Assembly (NCBI GenBank): GCA_031551885.1
Contig: JAVBMX010000092.1
Span: forward strand, 1-52,090
Length of the DNA stretch: 52,090 nt
Direction: 5' to 3'
DNA from: Frigididesulfovibrio sp031551885
Lineage (GTDB): Bacteria > Desulfobacterota > Desulfovibrionia > Desulfovibrionales > Desulfovibrionaceae
The stretch's first letter is position 1, and each line of letters begins with the position of its first letter. The notes under the pieces are model-generated. The model had not been told where the DNA came from, ran no database searches, and saw only the letters and a list, made by a program, of their open reading frames with translations. Shown piece after piece: positions 7,672 to 15,747 of the stretch. The translations under genes were made by a program, and so were the position numbers.

Positions 7672-8925
7672 ATGAAGGCTGTATATATTCTTTGGGACGC
7701 CTCGCAGATCTGGGGGCTTTTGGCTGTGCGCGCCGTGGAAGCCCTTGGGCTGCCCCACGCCTTGGCGCGGGCCTCGGATATTGCCGAAGGTCTGTTGCGG
7801 CGCGACCCCGCCCCGCTTTTGCTCGTGCCCGGCGGCTCGGCCCGGCAGAAAGCCGCCGCCCTTGGCGAGGCGGGCCTTGCGGCCATTCGGGAATACGTGC
7901 GCTCCGGCGGCAACTACCTGGGCTTTTGCGGCGGCGCGGGCCTGGCCCTTTCCTCACCCGGCGGTCTGGAGCTTTGCCCCCTGCATCGGGCGGCCTTCAC
8001 CGAGCGCCTGCAGCACTTCATGAGCGGGCATCTACACGTACGCCTGGATCATGCCGCCTGCCCCGGCCTTTTGCCGGACGGCCTGGGCCCGACCGTCGAG
8101 CTGCCTGTTTGGTGGCCGGGGCGATTTGAATCCGCCGATGCCGCCGGCGTTCATGTCCCGGCCGAATTCGCCGGCCCGGCGGAGGATTTCTGCCTGGCGG
8201 ATCTCCCCATCGCTTCATTGCCCGCCGGCACCTTCGAGGTCTGGCAGGATTTGTACGGATTTTCCCCCACGCCGTCCTTCCTCGAAGGCAGTCCCTGCAT
8301 GGTCGCCGGCGACTACGGCGCGGGCAGCTACGTGTTGAGTTACTCCCACCTGGAAACGCCTGCCTCGCTTGATGCCGGGCGCATGCTCGCCCACCTGTTG
8401 CGCAAGCTGACCGGTCACCAGCCGACCCGCAACGATGTTCCGGCCTGGGATCTTTCCCTCACCCCGGAACGCGAACCGCATCCACTCCCGGCCCGGCTGC
8501 GGGACATCTGCGCTCCCGTCTTTGAGCTGGGTCTGGCCCACGGACTGCTGTTCCGCCGCACCCCCTGGCTGCTGGGCTGGCGCACGGGCATTCCCGGGGC
8601 GGCCCTGAACACGCTGCGCGCCGCCCTGCACCGCGCCTGCTCTTCGCCTTTCCCCCCCGAGGCCGAAGCCTTCGCCGCCGCCCACGGCCCGGATATGCTT
8701 CGGGCGGCCGAACTGTTCGCGGCCGGATGCTCCGAGTACCTGCTCACCGAACGTCTGGCCCAAACCCTGACCAAAGCCCTGCCCGATACCCTGCCCGCCC
8801 CTCTGCTCACCGCCCGGCGCGAAGCCCTTTTCGGCGCACCCATGTCGCCCGCCGGGCCTTTCCTGGCCCTCATCGCCCCCCTGGAGGAGATGGTGTTCCT
8901 GCAACATCATCGAATTTCCATCTAG
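7672..8925 (+). CDS. BPL-N (biotin-protein-ligase N-terminal-like) domain protein
   Basis: A 417-residue protein. Residues 1 to about 240 look like the BPL-N domain, a class I glutamine-amidotransferase-like fold: an N-terminal strand (KAVYILWD), LLLVPGGSA near 50, and a nucleophile-elbow-like GFCGGAGLA with Cys86. A later YGAGSYVLSYSHLETP block resembles the His-containing end of such domains. The remaining 170 residues are helical and unassigned. Function is not established; in other bacteria such domains sit beside biotin or glutamine-hydrolysing activities, but no biotin genes are nearby. The ATG at 7672 follows GGGAGC. A candidate promoter precedes it. Confidence 0.75.
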   Translation: MKAVYILWDASQIWGLLAVRAVEALGLPHALARASDIAEGLLRRDPAPLLLVPGGSARQKAAALGEAGLAAIREYVRSGGNYLGFCGGAGLALSSPGGLELCPLHRAAFTERLQHFMSGHLHVRLDHAACPGLLPDGLGPTVELPVWWPGRFESADAAGVHVPAEFAGPAEDFCLADLPIASLPAGTFEVWQDLYGFSPTPSFLEGSPCMVAGDYGAGSYVLSYSHLETPASLDAGRMLAHLLRKLTGHQPTRNDVPAWDLSLTPEREPHPLPARLRDICAPVFELGLAHGLLFRRTPWLLGWRTGIPGAALNTLRAALHRACSSPFPPEAEAFAAAHGPDMLRAAELFAAGCSEYLLTERLAQTLTKALPDTLPAPLLTARREALFGAPMSPAGPFLALIAPLEEMVFLQHHRISI

Positions 8926-8940
8926 ATTATAGCCTTTACC

Positions 8941-8971
8941 TTAACTTTTTCTCCGATATGCCGTATATAAT
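8941..8971 (+). promoter_or_regulatory. Candidate promoter of the chemoreceptor gene
   Basis: A perfect TATAAT at 8966-8971 in an unusually AT-rich patch, with a weak upstream box TTAACT at 8941 (19-base spacing). It lies about 85 bases before the chemoreceptor start. The -35 spacing is longer than ideal, so it is a tentative reading. Confidence 0.35.
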
Positions 8972-9057
8972 GCAATGCGGCTTTTTTAGCCGTCCACATC
9001 TTACCGTCTTTCATTTCATAGGGGAGACGGCAATGGCCGCCGTCGGAGGTTGCAATC

Positions 9058-11199
9058 ATGAATACGATGAAACTCGGATCAAAAATGCTGCTCAGCTTTT
9101 TGGCCGTCACTCTGGTGCTGCTCACCATCGGCGGCATCGGCATTTTCGCCTCGCGCAAGGCGGCGGACAACCTGGAAAACGTCGGGTTGAAGCAGATTCC
9201 GTCCCTTCTGGTGCTGGAGCGGTTCCAGACCGCAATGCTGGAATCGACTATTGCCCTGTACCGCCTTTCCCTGCCGTTGACGGCGGAGGAACGCGCATCC
9301 GCGACCGAAGAAAAAACCAAAGTTGTGCTCGCCATGATCGCGGCCAAAGATGAATACGAAACGCGGGTCAAAGATGAGGGCGAAGCCGTGCAAAGCGCCT
9401 ATCGGGAGCTTGCCGATCTGATCAAGAAAGGCGACACCATTGCCGTAGCCGTCTCCCAAAAAGCCGATAAATACCGGGAAATCGGTATGTTCGACTCCCG
9501 CCAGCTTATCGATGATCTGGATATCTTCTGGGAAAATGTTCGCAACGTGCAGGCCGAGGTGCTCCGAGCCATGAACGGCGACGACCTCGGCTATCCTCTG
9601 GCCCAAAGCCCCGCCATGCGGGCCATGCTCGACTGGGCCAAGAGCTACCGGCATCAAAACAAAACCGGGCAGGCGCAGATGGCCGAGTTGCGCACCCTTA
9701 TGGAGAAGTTCTCCGCCAACAACGCGGAAATTTCCGCTCTGGTCGAGGCGGGCGACATACCGGGGGCCACGGCCGCGCGGCAGAATGGCCGGGATACCTT
9801 CCTGCGCATCCAGGAACTGATAAAAACCATGCGGGCCGACGCCATCGCGGCCGAGTCCCTGATTACGGACATGCGCGCCATGATTCTGAAAGACCTTCGC
9901 CCCAACGACGCGGTCACCCGCGCCGCTCTCGGCAAGCTGGTCGCCCTGCATCGCGACCAAACCGAAAAAGCCGTAGTCGACGGCATCGCGGAAGGCGGCA
10001 TGCTCTCGTGGTTCGTTGCCGGCGGCATGATTGTGGGTGTGGCGCTCTCCACCCTGCTCGGTCTTCTGCTCACCCGCAACGTGACCGAGCCGCTCAAGGC
10101 CGGAGTGCATTTCGCCGAATCCATCGCGGCCGGCAGGCTGGACGTGTCGCTGAACGTGCAGCGGGGCGACGAATTGGGCGCTCTGGCTGAAGCCTTGCGC
10201 CGCATGCTCGGCAACATTCGGGAGATGATCGCCGGCGCGGAAGCCAAAACCCGTGAGGCCGAAGAACAGAGCCGTCTGGCCAAAAAAGCCACGGACGACG
10301 CCGAAGAGGCCCGGAAACAGGCCGAAAACGCCAAACGCGACGGCATGCTCGCCGCCGCCGGGCGCCTGGAGGCCATTGTCGGCAGCCTGCTCGACTCGGT
10401 GGATTCCCTCTCCGGCCAGGTGCGCACGGCGGCCTCCGGAGCAGAAACGCAACGCGCCCGAGCCACGGAAACGGCCACGGCCATGGAAGAAATGAACGCC
10501 ACCGTCTTGGATGTGGCCCGCCATGCCGGAAACGCCTCGGAGCAATCGGAAAAAACCAAAGAGAAGGCCCTGGCCGGCTCACAGGTGGTGACTTCGGTCG
10601 TTGACTCCATCGCCGAGGTCAACCGCACGGCGACGACTCTGCAAGACAACATGCAGACGCTGGAAGCCAGCGCGCGCGACATCGGTCGGATCATGAGCGT
10701 GATTACCGACATCGCCGATCAAACCAACCTGCTGGCCCTGAACGCCGCCATTGAGGCCGCCCGCGCGGGCGAGGCCGGACGCGGCTTTGCCGTGGTCGCC
10801 GACGAAGTGCGCAAGCTGGCCGAAAAAACCATGCTGGCCACCAAGGAAGTGGGCGACGTCGTGGGAGCCATCCAAAGAAGCACCGGCGAAAACCTTGACG
10901 GCGTCAGCCGGGCCGGTGAAGCCGCCCTGCAAAGCAGCGAGCTGGCCGAGAAAGCCGGCATAGCCCTGCGCGAGATTGTGGAGTTGGCCGAAAGCAGCGC
11001 CGAAGGCGTGCGCTCCATCGCCACGGCCGGCGAAGAGCAATCGGCCGTGAGCGAACAGATCACCCGCGGCACCGAAGAAGTGAACGCCTCGGCCGAAGAA
11101 ACCGCCCGGCTGATGACGCAGGCCGAAAAAGCCGTCCGCACCCTGGCCGGACAGGCCGCCGATCTGAATAGACTTATGGAAGAACTCAAAAAAGCTTAG
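9058..11199 (+). CDS. Methyl-accepting chemotaxis protein
   Basis: A 713-residue transmembrane chemoreceptor. TM1 spans about 10-30; a helical, probably periplasmic sensor domain covers 31-312; TM2 spans about 315-337; a HAMP linker follows to about 390, then a long Glu/Ala/Lys coiled coil and the cytoplasmic signalling domain. The highly conserved tip (DQTNLLALNAAIEAARAGE... to DEVRKLAEKT) falls at about 551-592 and would dock CheW and CheA. The protein ends in ELKKA, so there is no C-terminal tethering pentapeptide. The four-helix sensor has no recognisable ligand signature. It is monocistronic, preceded by a TATAAT box and followed by a repeat-rich gap. An in-frame Met at residue 4 could also be the start. 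Confidence 0.93.
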   Translation: MNTMKLGSKMLLSFLAVTLVLLTIGGIGIFASRKAADNLENVGLKQIPSLLVLERFQTAMLESTIALYRLSLPLTAEERASATEEKTKVVLAMIAAKDEYETRVKDEGEAVQSAYRELADLIKKGDTIAVAVSQKADKYREIGMFDSRQLIDDLDIFWENVRNVQAEVLRAMNGDDLGYPLAQSPAMRAMLDWAKSYRHQNKTGQAQMAELRTLMEKFSANNAEISALVEAGDIPGATAARQNGRDTFLRIQELIKTMRADAIAAESLITDMRAMILKDLRPNDAVTRAALGKLVALHRDQTEKAVVDGIAEGGMLSWFVAGGMIVGVALSTLLGLLLTRNVTEPLKAGVHFAESIAAGRLDVSLNVQRGDELGALAEALRRMLGNIREMIAGAEAKTREAEEQSRLAKKATDDAEEARKQAENAKRDGMLAAAGRLEAIVGSLLDSVDSLSGQVRTAASGAETQRARATETATAMEEMNATVLDVARHAGNASEQSEKTKEKALAGSQVVTSVVDSIAEVNRTATTLQDNMQTLEASARDIGRIMSVITDIADQTNLLALNAAIEAARAGEAGRGFAVVADEVRKLAEKTMLATKEVGDVVGAIQRSTGENLDGVSRAGEAALQSSELAEKAGIALREIVELAESSAEGVRSIATAGEEQSAVSEQITRGTEEVNASAEETARLMTQAEKAVRTLAGQAADLNRLMEELKKA

Positions 11200-11515
11200 G
11201 GCAGCCCTGTTGCATTGGGGGGACTCTGTCCCCCACCCCCCCTGGCAGGGGATTGAATCCCCTGCCCCCCCATTGTCGGCAAGCCCGTGCTTTGCACGGG
11301 TTTGCCGACAATGGGGGGGTCTGGGGTGCCGACCGCGACGGCGTGAGACAACATTATCACATCGCGGGAGTGGCCGGGGCGGCCGACTTTGGCAGCCCTG
11401 TTTTCATTCCCCCCAGGCGGGGTTTGGTGCCGCTTGGCATGAAAGGGCGCCGGGCTTATCACATCGCGCGTTCTGAAAGGTGACGCTCTTTGCAGCCCTG
11501 TTTCAGCCCCACGTC
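11200..11515. repeat. Hairpin-rich dispersed intergenic repeat, copy R1
   Basis: This gene-free gap holds stacked inverted repeats: GGGGGACT/TCCCCC (H1), CAGGGGATTGAATCCCCTG (H2) and a long stem at 11271-11313 (H3). They are followed by a module ATCACATCGCGG...GGCAGCCCTGTTTTCATTCCCCCCAG. The last 105 bases are a reverse-orientation copy of the module that opens R2 and R4. The boundary word GCAGCCCTGTT occurs three times. No open frame here is supported. Confidence 0.8.
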
Positions 11516-11523
11516 ATTAATAG

Positions 11524-11537
11524 GCCTAAGCTTAGGC
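11524..11537. other. Perfect 14-base palindrome at the 3' end of the ABC ATPase gene
   Basis: GCCTAAGCTTAGGC overlaps the stop codon of the ABC ATPase gene. It could form a short hairpin or be a symmetric protein site; nothing else supports a function. Confidence 0.35.
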
Positions 11538-12527
11538 GTCTTTTTCCAATAAAAAGCAACGCCCGGCCCGCTCGGGGCTGCGGATATACAGGGGGGGCGC
11601 TTCCTGTCGACAGCGCTCAAAGGCGACAGGGCAACGGGGGTGGAACGTGCAGCCGGGCGGCCGGCGGCGAGGGTCCGGCACGGTGCCGGGGATGGCCTTC
11701 AGGCGTTCGCGGCCGCCTTCCCGAGGAAGGGAGTCCATGAGTCCCCGGGTATAGGGGTGCAGCGGGTCGTCGGTGACGCCTTCCGGCGGGCCGATTTCCA
11801 CGACACGCCCGGCGTACATGACGGCGACGGAGTCGGCCGCACGCCGCACCACGCCCATATCGTGGGTGATCAACAGCACGCCGCCGGAGCGGGCTTGCCG
11901 CAGCTCGTGCAACAAATCCAGAATTTGGCCGCGCACGGTCACGTCCAGAGCGGTCGTCGGCTCGTCGGCAATGATCAGGGAAGGTTCGCAGGCCAGGGCC
12001 ATGGCGATCATCACCCGCTGGCACATGCCGCCGGAAAGCTGGTGCGGAAAATCACGGGCGCGCTCTTTCGGGTGCTGAATGCCCACCCGCCGGAGCATGT
12101 CGGCCGCCGCCTCCGCGGCGTCTTTGGCCGAAAGATCCTTATGCAGGCGCAGGCCTTCGGCAATCTGATCGCCCACCCGCATGACCGGGTTCAGCGAGGA
12201 CGCGGGGTCCTGGAAAATCATGCCGATGCGCGAACCGCGCAGGTCGCGGAGCTCTTTTTCGGAAAGGCGCAACAGATCGCGCCCCTCGAACAGGGCGCTT
12301 CCGCCGAGCACCCGCGCCGGCGGGCACGGCAGCAGCCCGGCCAGAGCAAGGGCGGTGACGCTTTTGCCGCAGCCGGATTCGCCCACCAAGCACAGGGTGC
12401 TGTCGGCGCACAGGGAAAAACCCACCTCTTCAACGGCGGGAGCAATCTGGCCGGAAAGGGAAAAACCGACGGAAAGCCCCTCCACCCGCAGAAGCGGAGC
12501 GACATCGGATTGCGGGGAAGACACCAT
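11532..12527 (-). CDS. Oligopeptide/dipeptide ABC transporter ATP-binding protein (DppD/OppD-like)
   Basis: A 331-residue cytoplasmic ATPase. Walker A is GESGCGKS (about 49-56), the ABC signature is LSGGMCQR, Walker B is LIIADEPTTALD, and the switch His is in LITHDMG. The C-terminal extension with GCTFHPRCPVAFERC is the oligopeptide/dipeptide-type domain, with Cys residues that in this family can bind an Fe-S cluster. Normally such a subunit pairs with a second ATPase, two permeases and a binding protein; none are in this window, so its partners must be elsewhere or it is an orphan. The start at 12527 follows AGGTCGCA. It is downstream of the bifunctional-nuclease-domain gene, with a 152-base gap containing a hairpin. 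Confidence 0.9.
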   Translation of the reverse strand: MVSSPQSDVAPLLRVEGLSVGFSLSGQIAPAVEEVGFSLCADSTLCLVGESGCGKSVTALALAGLLPCPPARVLGGSALFEGRDLLRLSEKELRDLRGSRIGMIFQDPASSLNPVMRVGDQIAEGLRLHKDLSAKDAAEAAADMLRRVGIQHPKERARDFPHQLSGGMCQRVMIAMALACEPSLIIADEPTTALDVTVRGQILDLLHELRQARSGGVLLITHDMGVVRRAADSVAVMYAGRVVEIGPPEGVTDDPLHPYTRGLMDSLPREGGRERLKAIPGTVPDPRRRPPGCTFHPRCPVAFERCRQEAPPLYIRSPERAGRCFLLEKDA

Positions 12528-12679
12528 TGCGACCTATGACCTGTGAATGTCGATGAGTCCGGCTCCGCGCCGTGCACGTGACGCCGCGCAAAGCGAACGG
12601 ACGGAAAACGGCCGGCCGACGCCCACTTTTGCCGGGGCAAGCCCGGCGCGGGCCCAAACAGCACAGGGGCGGCAAGCCC

Positions 12680-13420
12680 CTACATGAGGGTTTTGGTTTC
12701 CGGAGAAAGCACCCGCAAAAGCGCCGCCCAGCGGTCTTCCTCCGGCCGGGAGGCCGAATCCGTTCCCGCCTCGGCCGAAAGCGCCGGGGTCACCTCAACG
12801 GAAAACTCGACCACCTGGTTGTCGACGGAAATATTGACCGTGGGGCCTTTTTTCTGTGCGACCACGCGCGGCGCTTCCCGGTTGATGGTGCTTTCCAGCA
12901 CCAAGGGAATGCGGGAGAAGTCGAAGGATCCGTCATCCGCAAGGGCGTCGCCCAGCTTGTCGCGGAGCATGGCCGTGCGCACCAAGGTACGTACGTGGGG
13001 CGAAAGATCCAGGCTCGGGTCGTCCAGGCTTTTGGCCGAGTTCAGGGCCTCGGCTTCCGCACGCAGGGGCGCGCCGCACTGAAGAGAAAGCTGTACGCCC
13101 TCGGCCGGGCGGCAGAGCAGCCGCACGGTGGTCGGGCCAGCCTGAATAATCGCCGCCGCTTGGACGGTGCCGGTGTCGAATCCGAAAATTTCCACAGCGA
13201 GCAGACGCCCGCCCAGGTGGCGCAGTATCCGCGCGGTCAGGTCCCGGCGCGGCGTGTCCCGCCCGCCGACGGGTCCGTGCAGGGCGGAAGAAAGGGGAAA
13301 GGCGTCCGCCGGCTCCAAAGGCAGGAAGATCACCTTGTCCGTTCCGTATGGATGCAGCAAGAGAGACGGCGAAGGACCGTCGCCCTGCAGGGCGATGCCC
13401 ATAATAGTCAGTTCCAGCAT
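12680..13420 (-). CDS. Bifunctional nuclease (BFN/DUF151) domain protein
   Basis: A 246-residue cytoplasmic protein. Residues 1 to about 135 match the BFN domain layout: MLELTIMGIAL at the start, a central VIFLPLEPADAFPLSSALHG helix, DLTARILRHLGG, and the closing LCRPAEGVQLSLQCGAPLRAEAEAL, corresponding to the family's ARPSDAIALALRxxxPI segment. The C-terminal 110 residues, rich in Ser, Glu and Val, are not part of the domain and I do not recognise them. Nuclease activity is known for a few family members only. It lies downstream of miaB on the same strand, as BFN genes often do, but is separated by a 246-base structured gap. The last codons overlap a small hairpin (GGGGC/GCCCC) at 12666-12680. 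Confidence 0.8.
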   Translation of the reverse strand: MLELTIMGIALQGDGPSPSLLLHPYGTDKVIFLPLEPADAFPLSSALHGPVGGRDTPRRDLTARILRHLGGRLLAVEIFGFDTGTVQAAAIIQAGPTTVRLLCRPAEGVQLSLQCGAPLRAEAEALNSAKSLDDPSLDLSPHVRTLVRTAMLRDKLGDALADDGSFDFSRIPLVLESTINREAPRVVAQKKGPTVNISVDNQVVEFSVEVTPALSAEAGTDSASRPEEDRWAALLRVLSPETKTLM

Positions 13421-13467
13421 AGCTCAAACCGCCTGTTTTCCAGGTCTACTCCGTATACGACTTTTAT

Positions 13468-13654
13468 GGCATATGTCGGGGGAATCCGCAACCATCTCGG
13501 CAGCGGTTCGGTTTGGCATGATGCGGCGTCAGGCATCTTTTTTGCCTTGGTCGAGTACCGGAAGAGTACACTCCCGCGGCAAAAAAACCACCTTCCCTAC
13601 CTGACGCCAAACCGCTCCCACTGCCGTGGTTGCCCAGTTCCACGACGTATTGCC
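13468..13654. other. Long imperfect hairpin in the miaB-BFN gap, candidate structured RNA
   Basis: This region folds on itself along nearly its whole length. Paired segments, from outside in: 13468-13478 with 13643-13654 (one bulge), 13488-13494 with 13627-13633, 13498-13503 with 13621-13626, 13509-13517 with 13606-13614, 13525-13533 with 13600-13608 (competes in part with the previous), 13538-13546 with 13578-13586, and a terminal stem near 13553-13573. It begins 12 bases past the miaB stop on the minus strand. It matches no riboswitch or small RNA consensus I know. The strand is undetermined. Confidence 0.5.
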
Positions 13655-13666
13655 GGCACGCATTTC

Positions 13667-15076
13667 TCAAACGGGAACGGCTCTAAGGGAATGCCTGCAG
13701 GCCGAGCGAATGCGCACCCTGACCTGTTTGCCGGTCCAATGCTCCCGTTCCCGGTCCGTGCCGGGCGGCACGGGCAACGCCACGTTGACGATATATCCAT
13801 GCGGCGTTCTGCCCTGGACATGTTCCGTCTCGATGCCGTCGGCACCCGTCTTTTCGGCCGAATCGGCAAAAACTACAGGGCGCTTGCCGGCCGACTCCAC
13901 CAGAATGGTTTCGGTCCGGCCGACCTGATCCGCCAACACTTTTTCGCTGTGGGCATTCTGGGCGTCCTGCAGGCGGGTGAGGCGTTCCAGGGCGACGGCC
14001 CGTTCCACTTTGTCCGGCAGCATGCCGGCCTTGGCCATGGGCCGGTCGGAATACACAAAGGAAAAGCTGTGCACAAAGCCGACCTCTTCCATCAGGCGCA
14101 TGGTGGCGGCAAAATCTTCCTCGGTTTCGCCGGGAAAACCGACGATCACGTCCGTGGTCAGAGCCATGTCGGGCCGGGCGGCGCGCAGGGCGCGGACGAT
14201 CTCCCGATACCGGGCCGTGTCGTAGCGCCGCCCCATGGCTTTCAGGATACGGTCCGAGCCGGACTGCACCGGCAGGTGCAGGCGCGGGGCCAGGGCTTCG
14301 TATTTGCCGAAGGCCGCGATGACCCGGGGGTCTATATCTTTGGGGTGCGGGGTGACAAAACGCAGGCGCACAAGCTCGGGCAAGGCCAGAATCCGTTCGA
14401 GCAGCCCGGCGAAATCCGTTCCCCTCTCGGGGGCGTCCTGCCCGTAAGAGTTGACGTTCTGCCCGAGCAGGGTGATTTCCCGGCAGCCGTTTTCCAGCAG
14501 CGTTCGGCATTCGGCCAGAACATCCTCAACCGTGCGCGACTTCTGCCGGCCACGCACATAGGGCACGATGCAGTAAGTGCAGAAGTTGTCGCACCCCTGC
14601 ATGATGTTCACAAAAGCGGCGGCCGGGGCTTTTTCCGTATGGGGGGCGGCCTGCCGTTCCTCGTAGCCTTCGGTGAACTCCAGCAACGACAGCCGCAATC
14701 CCGGCTCTTCGACCAGGCGGGACAGAGCCTCCGGAGCGCGGCAGATGCCGTCGGTGCCGAAAATCAGCCGAACCTGGGGAAAACGTCCGACCAAGCCGGC
14801 CCCGACCTGCTGGGCCACGCAGCCGCCCACGGCCACGGTCACGCCTTCGCGCCGGTTCACCTTGGCGTGCCGGGCGATGCGCCCCAACTCGGAGTAAACC
14901 TTCTGCTCCGGCTTGTCGCGCACCGAACAAGTATTGATGATGTACAGCCCCGCCTCATCAAATTCCGCCGGCCGAAAGCCGCGCGCCTCCAGCGACCGGG
15001 CAAGCCAGTCGGAGTCGTGGGCGTTCATCTGACAGCCGAACGTTTTAATGTGAAAGGCGTGCAAATCAACGGACAT
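13667..15076 (-). CDS. miaB: tRNA-2-methylthio-N6-dimethylallyladenosine synthase MiaB
   Basis: A 469-residue radical-SAM methylthiotransferase that converts i6A37 to ms2i6A37 in tRNAs reading UNN codons. The N-terminal UPF0004 domain has three cluster cysteines in TFGCQMN, NTCSVRD and GGCVAQ. The radical-SAM domain has MQGCDNFCTYCIVPYVRG, with the CxxxCxxC triad. It continues with TPHPKDI and HLPVQSGS. A TRAM RNA-binding domain closes the protein. I chose the ATG at 15076, which follows AAGGGGAG by eight bases; an in-frame Met 33 bases upstream lacks a ribosome site. The BFN gene follows on the same strand. Confidence 0.95.
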   Translation of the reverse strand: MSVDLHAFHIKTFGCQMNAHDSDWLARSLEARGFRPAEFDEAGLYIINTCSVRDKPEQKVYSELGRIARHAKVNRREGVTVAVGGCVAQQVGAGLVGRFPQVRLIFGTDGICRAPEALSRLVEEPGLRLSLLEFTEGYEERQAAPHTEKAPAAAFVNIMQGCDNFCTYCIVPYVRGRQKSRTVEDVLAECRTLLENGCREITLLGQNVNSYGQDAPERGTDFAGLLERILALPELVRLRFVTPHPKDIDPRVIAAFGKYEALAPRLHLPVQSGSDRILKAMGRRYDTARYREIVRALRAARPDMALTTDVIVGFPGETEEDFAATMRLMEEVGFVHSFSFVYSDRPMAKAGMLPDKVERAVALERLTRLQDAQNAHSEKVLADQVGRTETILVESAGKRPVVFADSAEKTGADGIETEHVQGRTPHGYIVNVALPVPPGTDREREHWTGKQVRVRIRSACRHSLRAVPV

Positions 15077-15316
15077 GAAGCTTTCTCCCCTTATTTCGGA
15101 CCGAATCAATAGCCGCTTTTGCCGGTCACGGCAAGGTTCGTTCCGGGTGCCGGGCCGGTCTGTCGTAATCCTGCCTCAGGCGTCGCCTTCCCTCCGGGAG
15201 CGGGACAAAAGAAGTCCGCCCCCATCAGGAAAACGTACGCCCTTGTTTGACGGCAAGCCGGCTCCGGTACCATCCCCAATGCAACATGAGCAACCGCGAA
15301 CCGACGGGTCATCTTT

Positions 15317-15346
15317 TTGCGCCGGACGATTTTCGAATGTTATAAA
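15317..15346 (+). promoter_or_regulatory. Candidate promoter of the HMA-like gene
   Basis: TTGCGC, an 18-base spacer and TATAAA in an AT-rich island. It would give a 5' leader of about 155 bases that contains the repeat at 15421-15496. Pattern match only. Confidence 0.35.
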
Positions 15347-15420
15347 AAAAAGCATATCGTCTTGCCGGCAACGCCTTTTTGAGGCATCAAATGAGAAACA
15401 CCGTGCGCCGGTGGACGCGA

Positions 15421-15496
15421 AGCGGCACCCGCCGGCAGGCTCGTTCAGAAGTCTTTTGAAATATGGTTTCATAAACATTTTCAAAGTAAAAACGCT
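15421..15496 (-). repeat. TTTGAAAATG repeat, copy 3 (inverted)
   Basis: Read on the minus strand this runs ACTTTGAAAATGTTTATGAAACCATATTT and on through a GACTTC..AACGAGCC.GC.GGC segment. It matches the two copies after cheY (34299 and 34520). The inner part can form a hairpin around ACTTTGA. It ends about 15 bases before the HMA-like start codon, so it lies in that gene's leader. Confidence 0.7.
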
Positions 15497-15510
15497 CCAC
15501 GGAGGTCGAC

Positions 15511-15720
15511 ATGAAAAAATTGCGTCTGAAGGGACTGGAAAATAAAGCCAATTGCTCCGAAGTCATCAAGCGCTGCGTGCAAACCGTGGATGGGCTTGAA
15601 GATGTTCATGTGGATTTGGCCACCGGGATGATTACCTACTCCCCCGGAACATGCACCGACGACTCCATTCTGCGGGAAGCCCTGGCCAACGAGGGCATCC
15701 AAACCGAAGAAGTGAAATGA
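15511..15720 (+). CDS. Small HMA-like ferredoxin-fold protein without CxxC
   Basis: A 69-residue cytoplasmic protein with the beta-alpha-beta-beta-alpha-beta pattern of heavy-metal-associated domains: KLRLKGLENKANCSEVIKRCV, then VDGLEDVHVDLATGMITY and a last helix ILREALANEGIQTEEV. The metal-binding MxCxxC loop is replaced by NKANCSE, leaving single cysteines at 15, 22 and 48, so classical copper-chaperone binding is doubtful. It starts with ATG after GGAGGT at ideal spacing and ends 3 bases before a strong terminator, so it is a monocistronic gene. Its role is unknown; no copper or heavy-metal ATPase is nearby. Confidence 0.75.
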   Translation: MKKLRLKGLENKANCSEVIKRCVQTVDGLEDVHVDLATGMITYSPGTCTDDSILREALANEGIQTEEVK

Positions 15721-15723
15721 TCA

Positions 15724-15747
15724 AAAAGGCCCCTCAAGGGGCCTTTT
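15724..15747 (+). terminator. Intrinsic terminator after the HMA-like gene
   Basis: AAAAGGCCCC, loop TCAA, GGGGCCTTTT: a perfect 10 bp stem ending in T residues, immediately after the stop codon. The A-rich start makes it usable in both directions. Confidence 0.85.

Larger units (their letters stand above)
15077..15510. other. 434-base divergent gap between miaB and the HMA-like gene
   Basis: It holds promoters for both directions and no supported gene. On the plus strand there is a candidate promoter at 15317-15346 and a copy of a three-member repeat at 15421-15496. On the minus strand, 15100-15270 has fragments that recall a cobalamin riboswitch but do not fit it. Confidence 0.5.

Noticed and set aside
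11200..11515. CRISPR array
   Set aside because: The repeats are hairpins dispersed among gaps, not regularly spaced direct repeats with spacers, and no cas genes are present.
12572..15112. 846-codon plus-strand open frame opposite miaB and the BFN gene
   Set aside because: miaB and BFN have strong family motifs on the minus strand; the plus frame is a GC-rich shadow.
15100..15270. Cobalamin-riboswitch-like fragments on the minus strand upstream of miaB
   Set aside because: GGGAAGGC and AGACCGGCC occur in the right order, but the conserved 5' core and the spacing of the B12 box do not fit, and miaB is not a known target.
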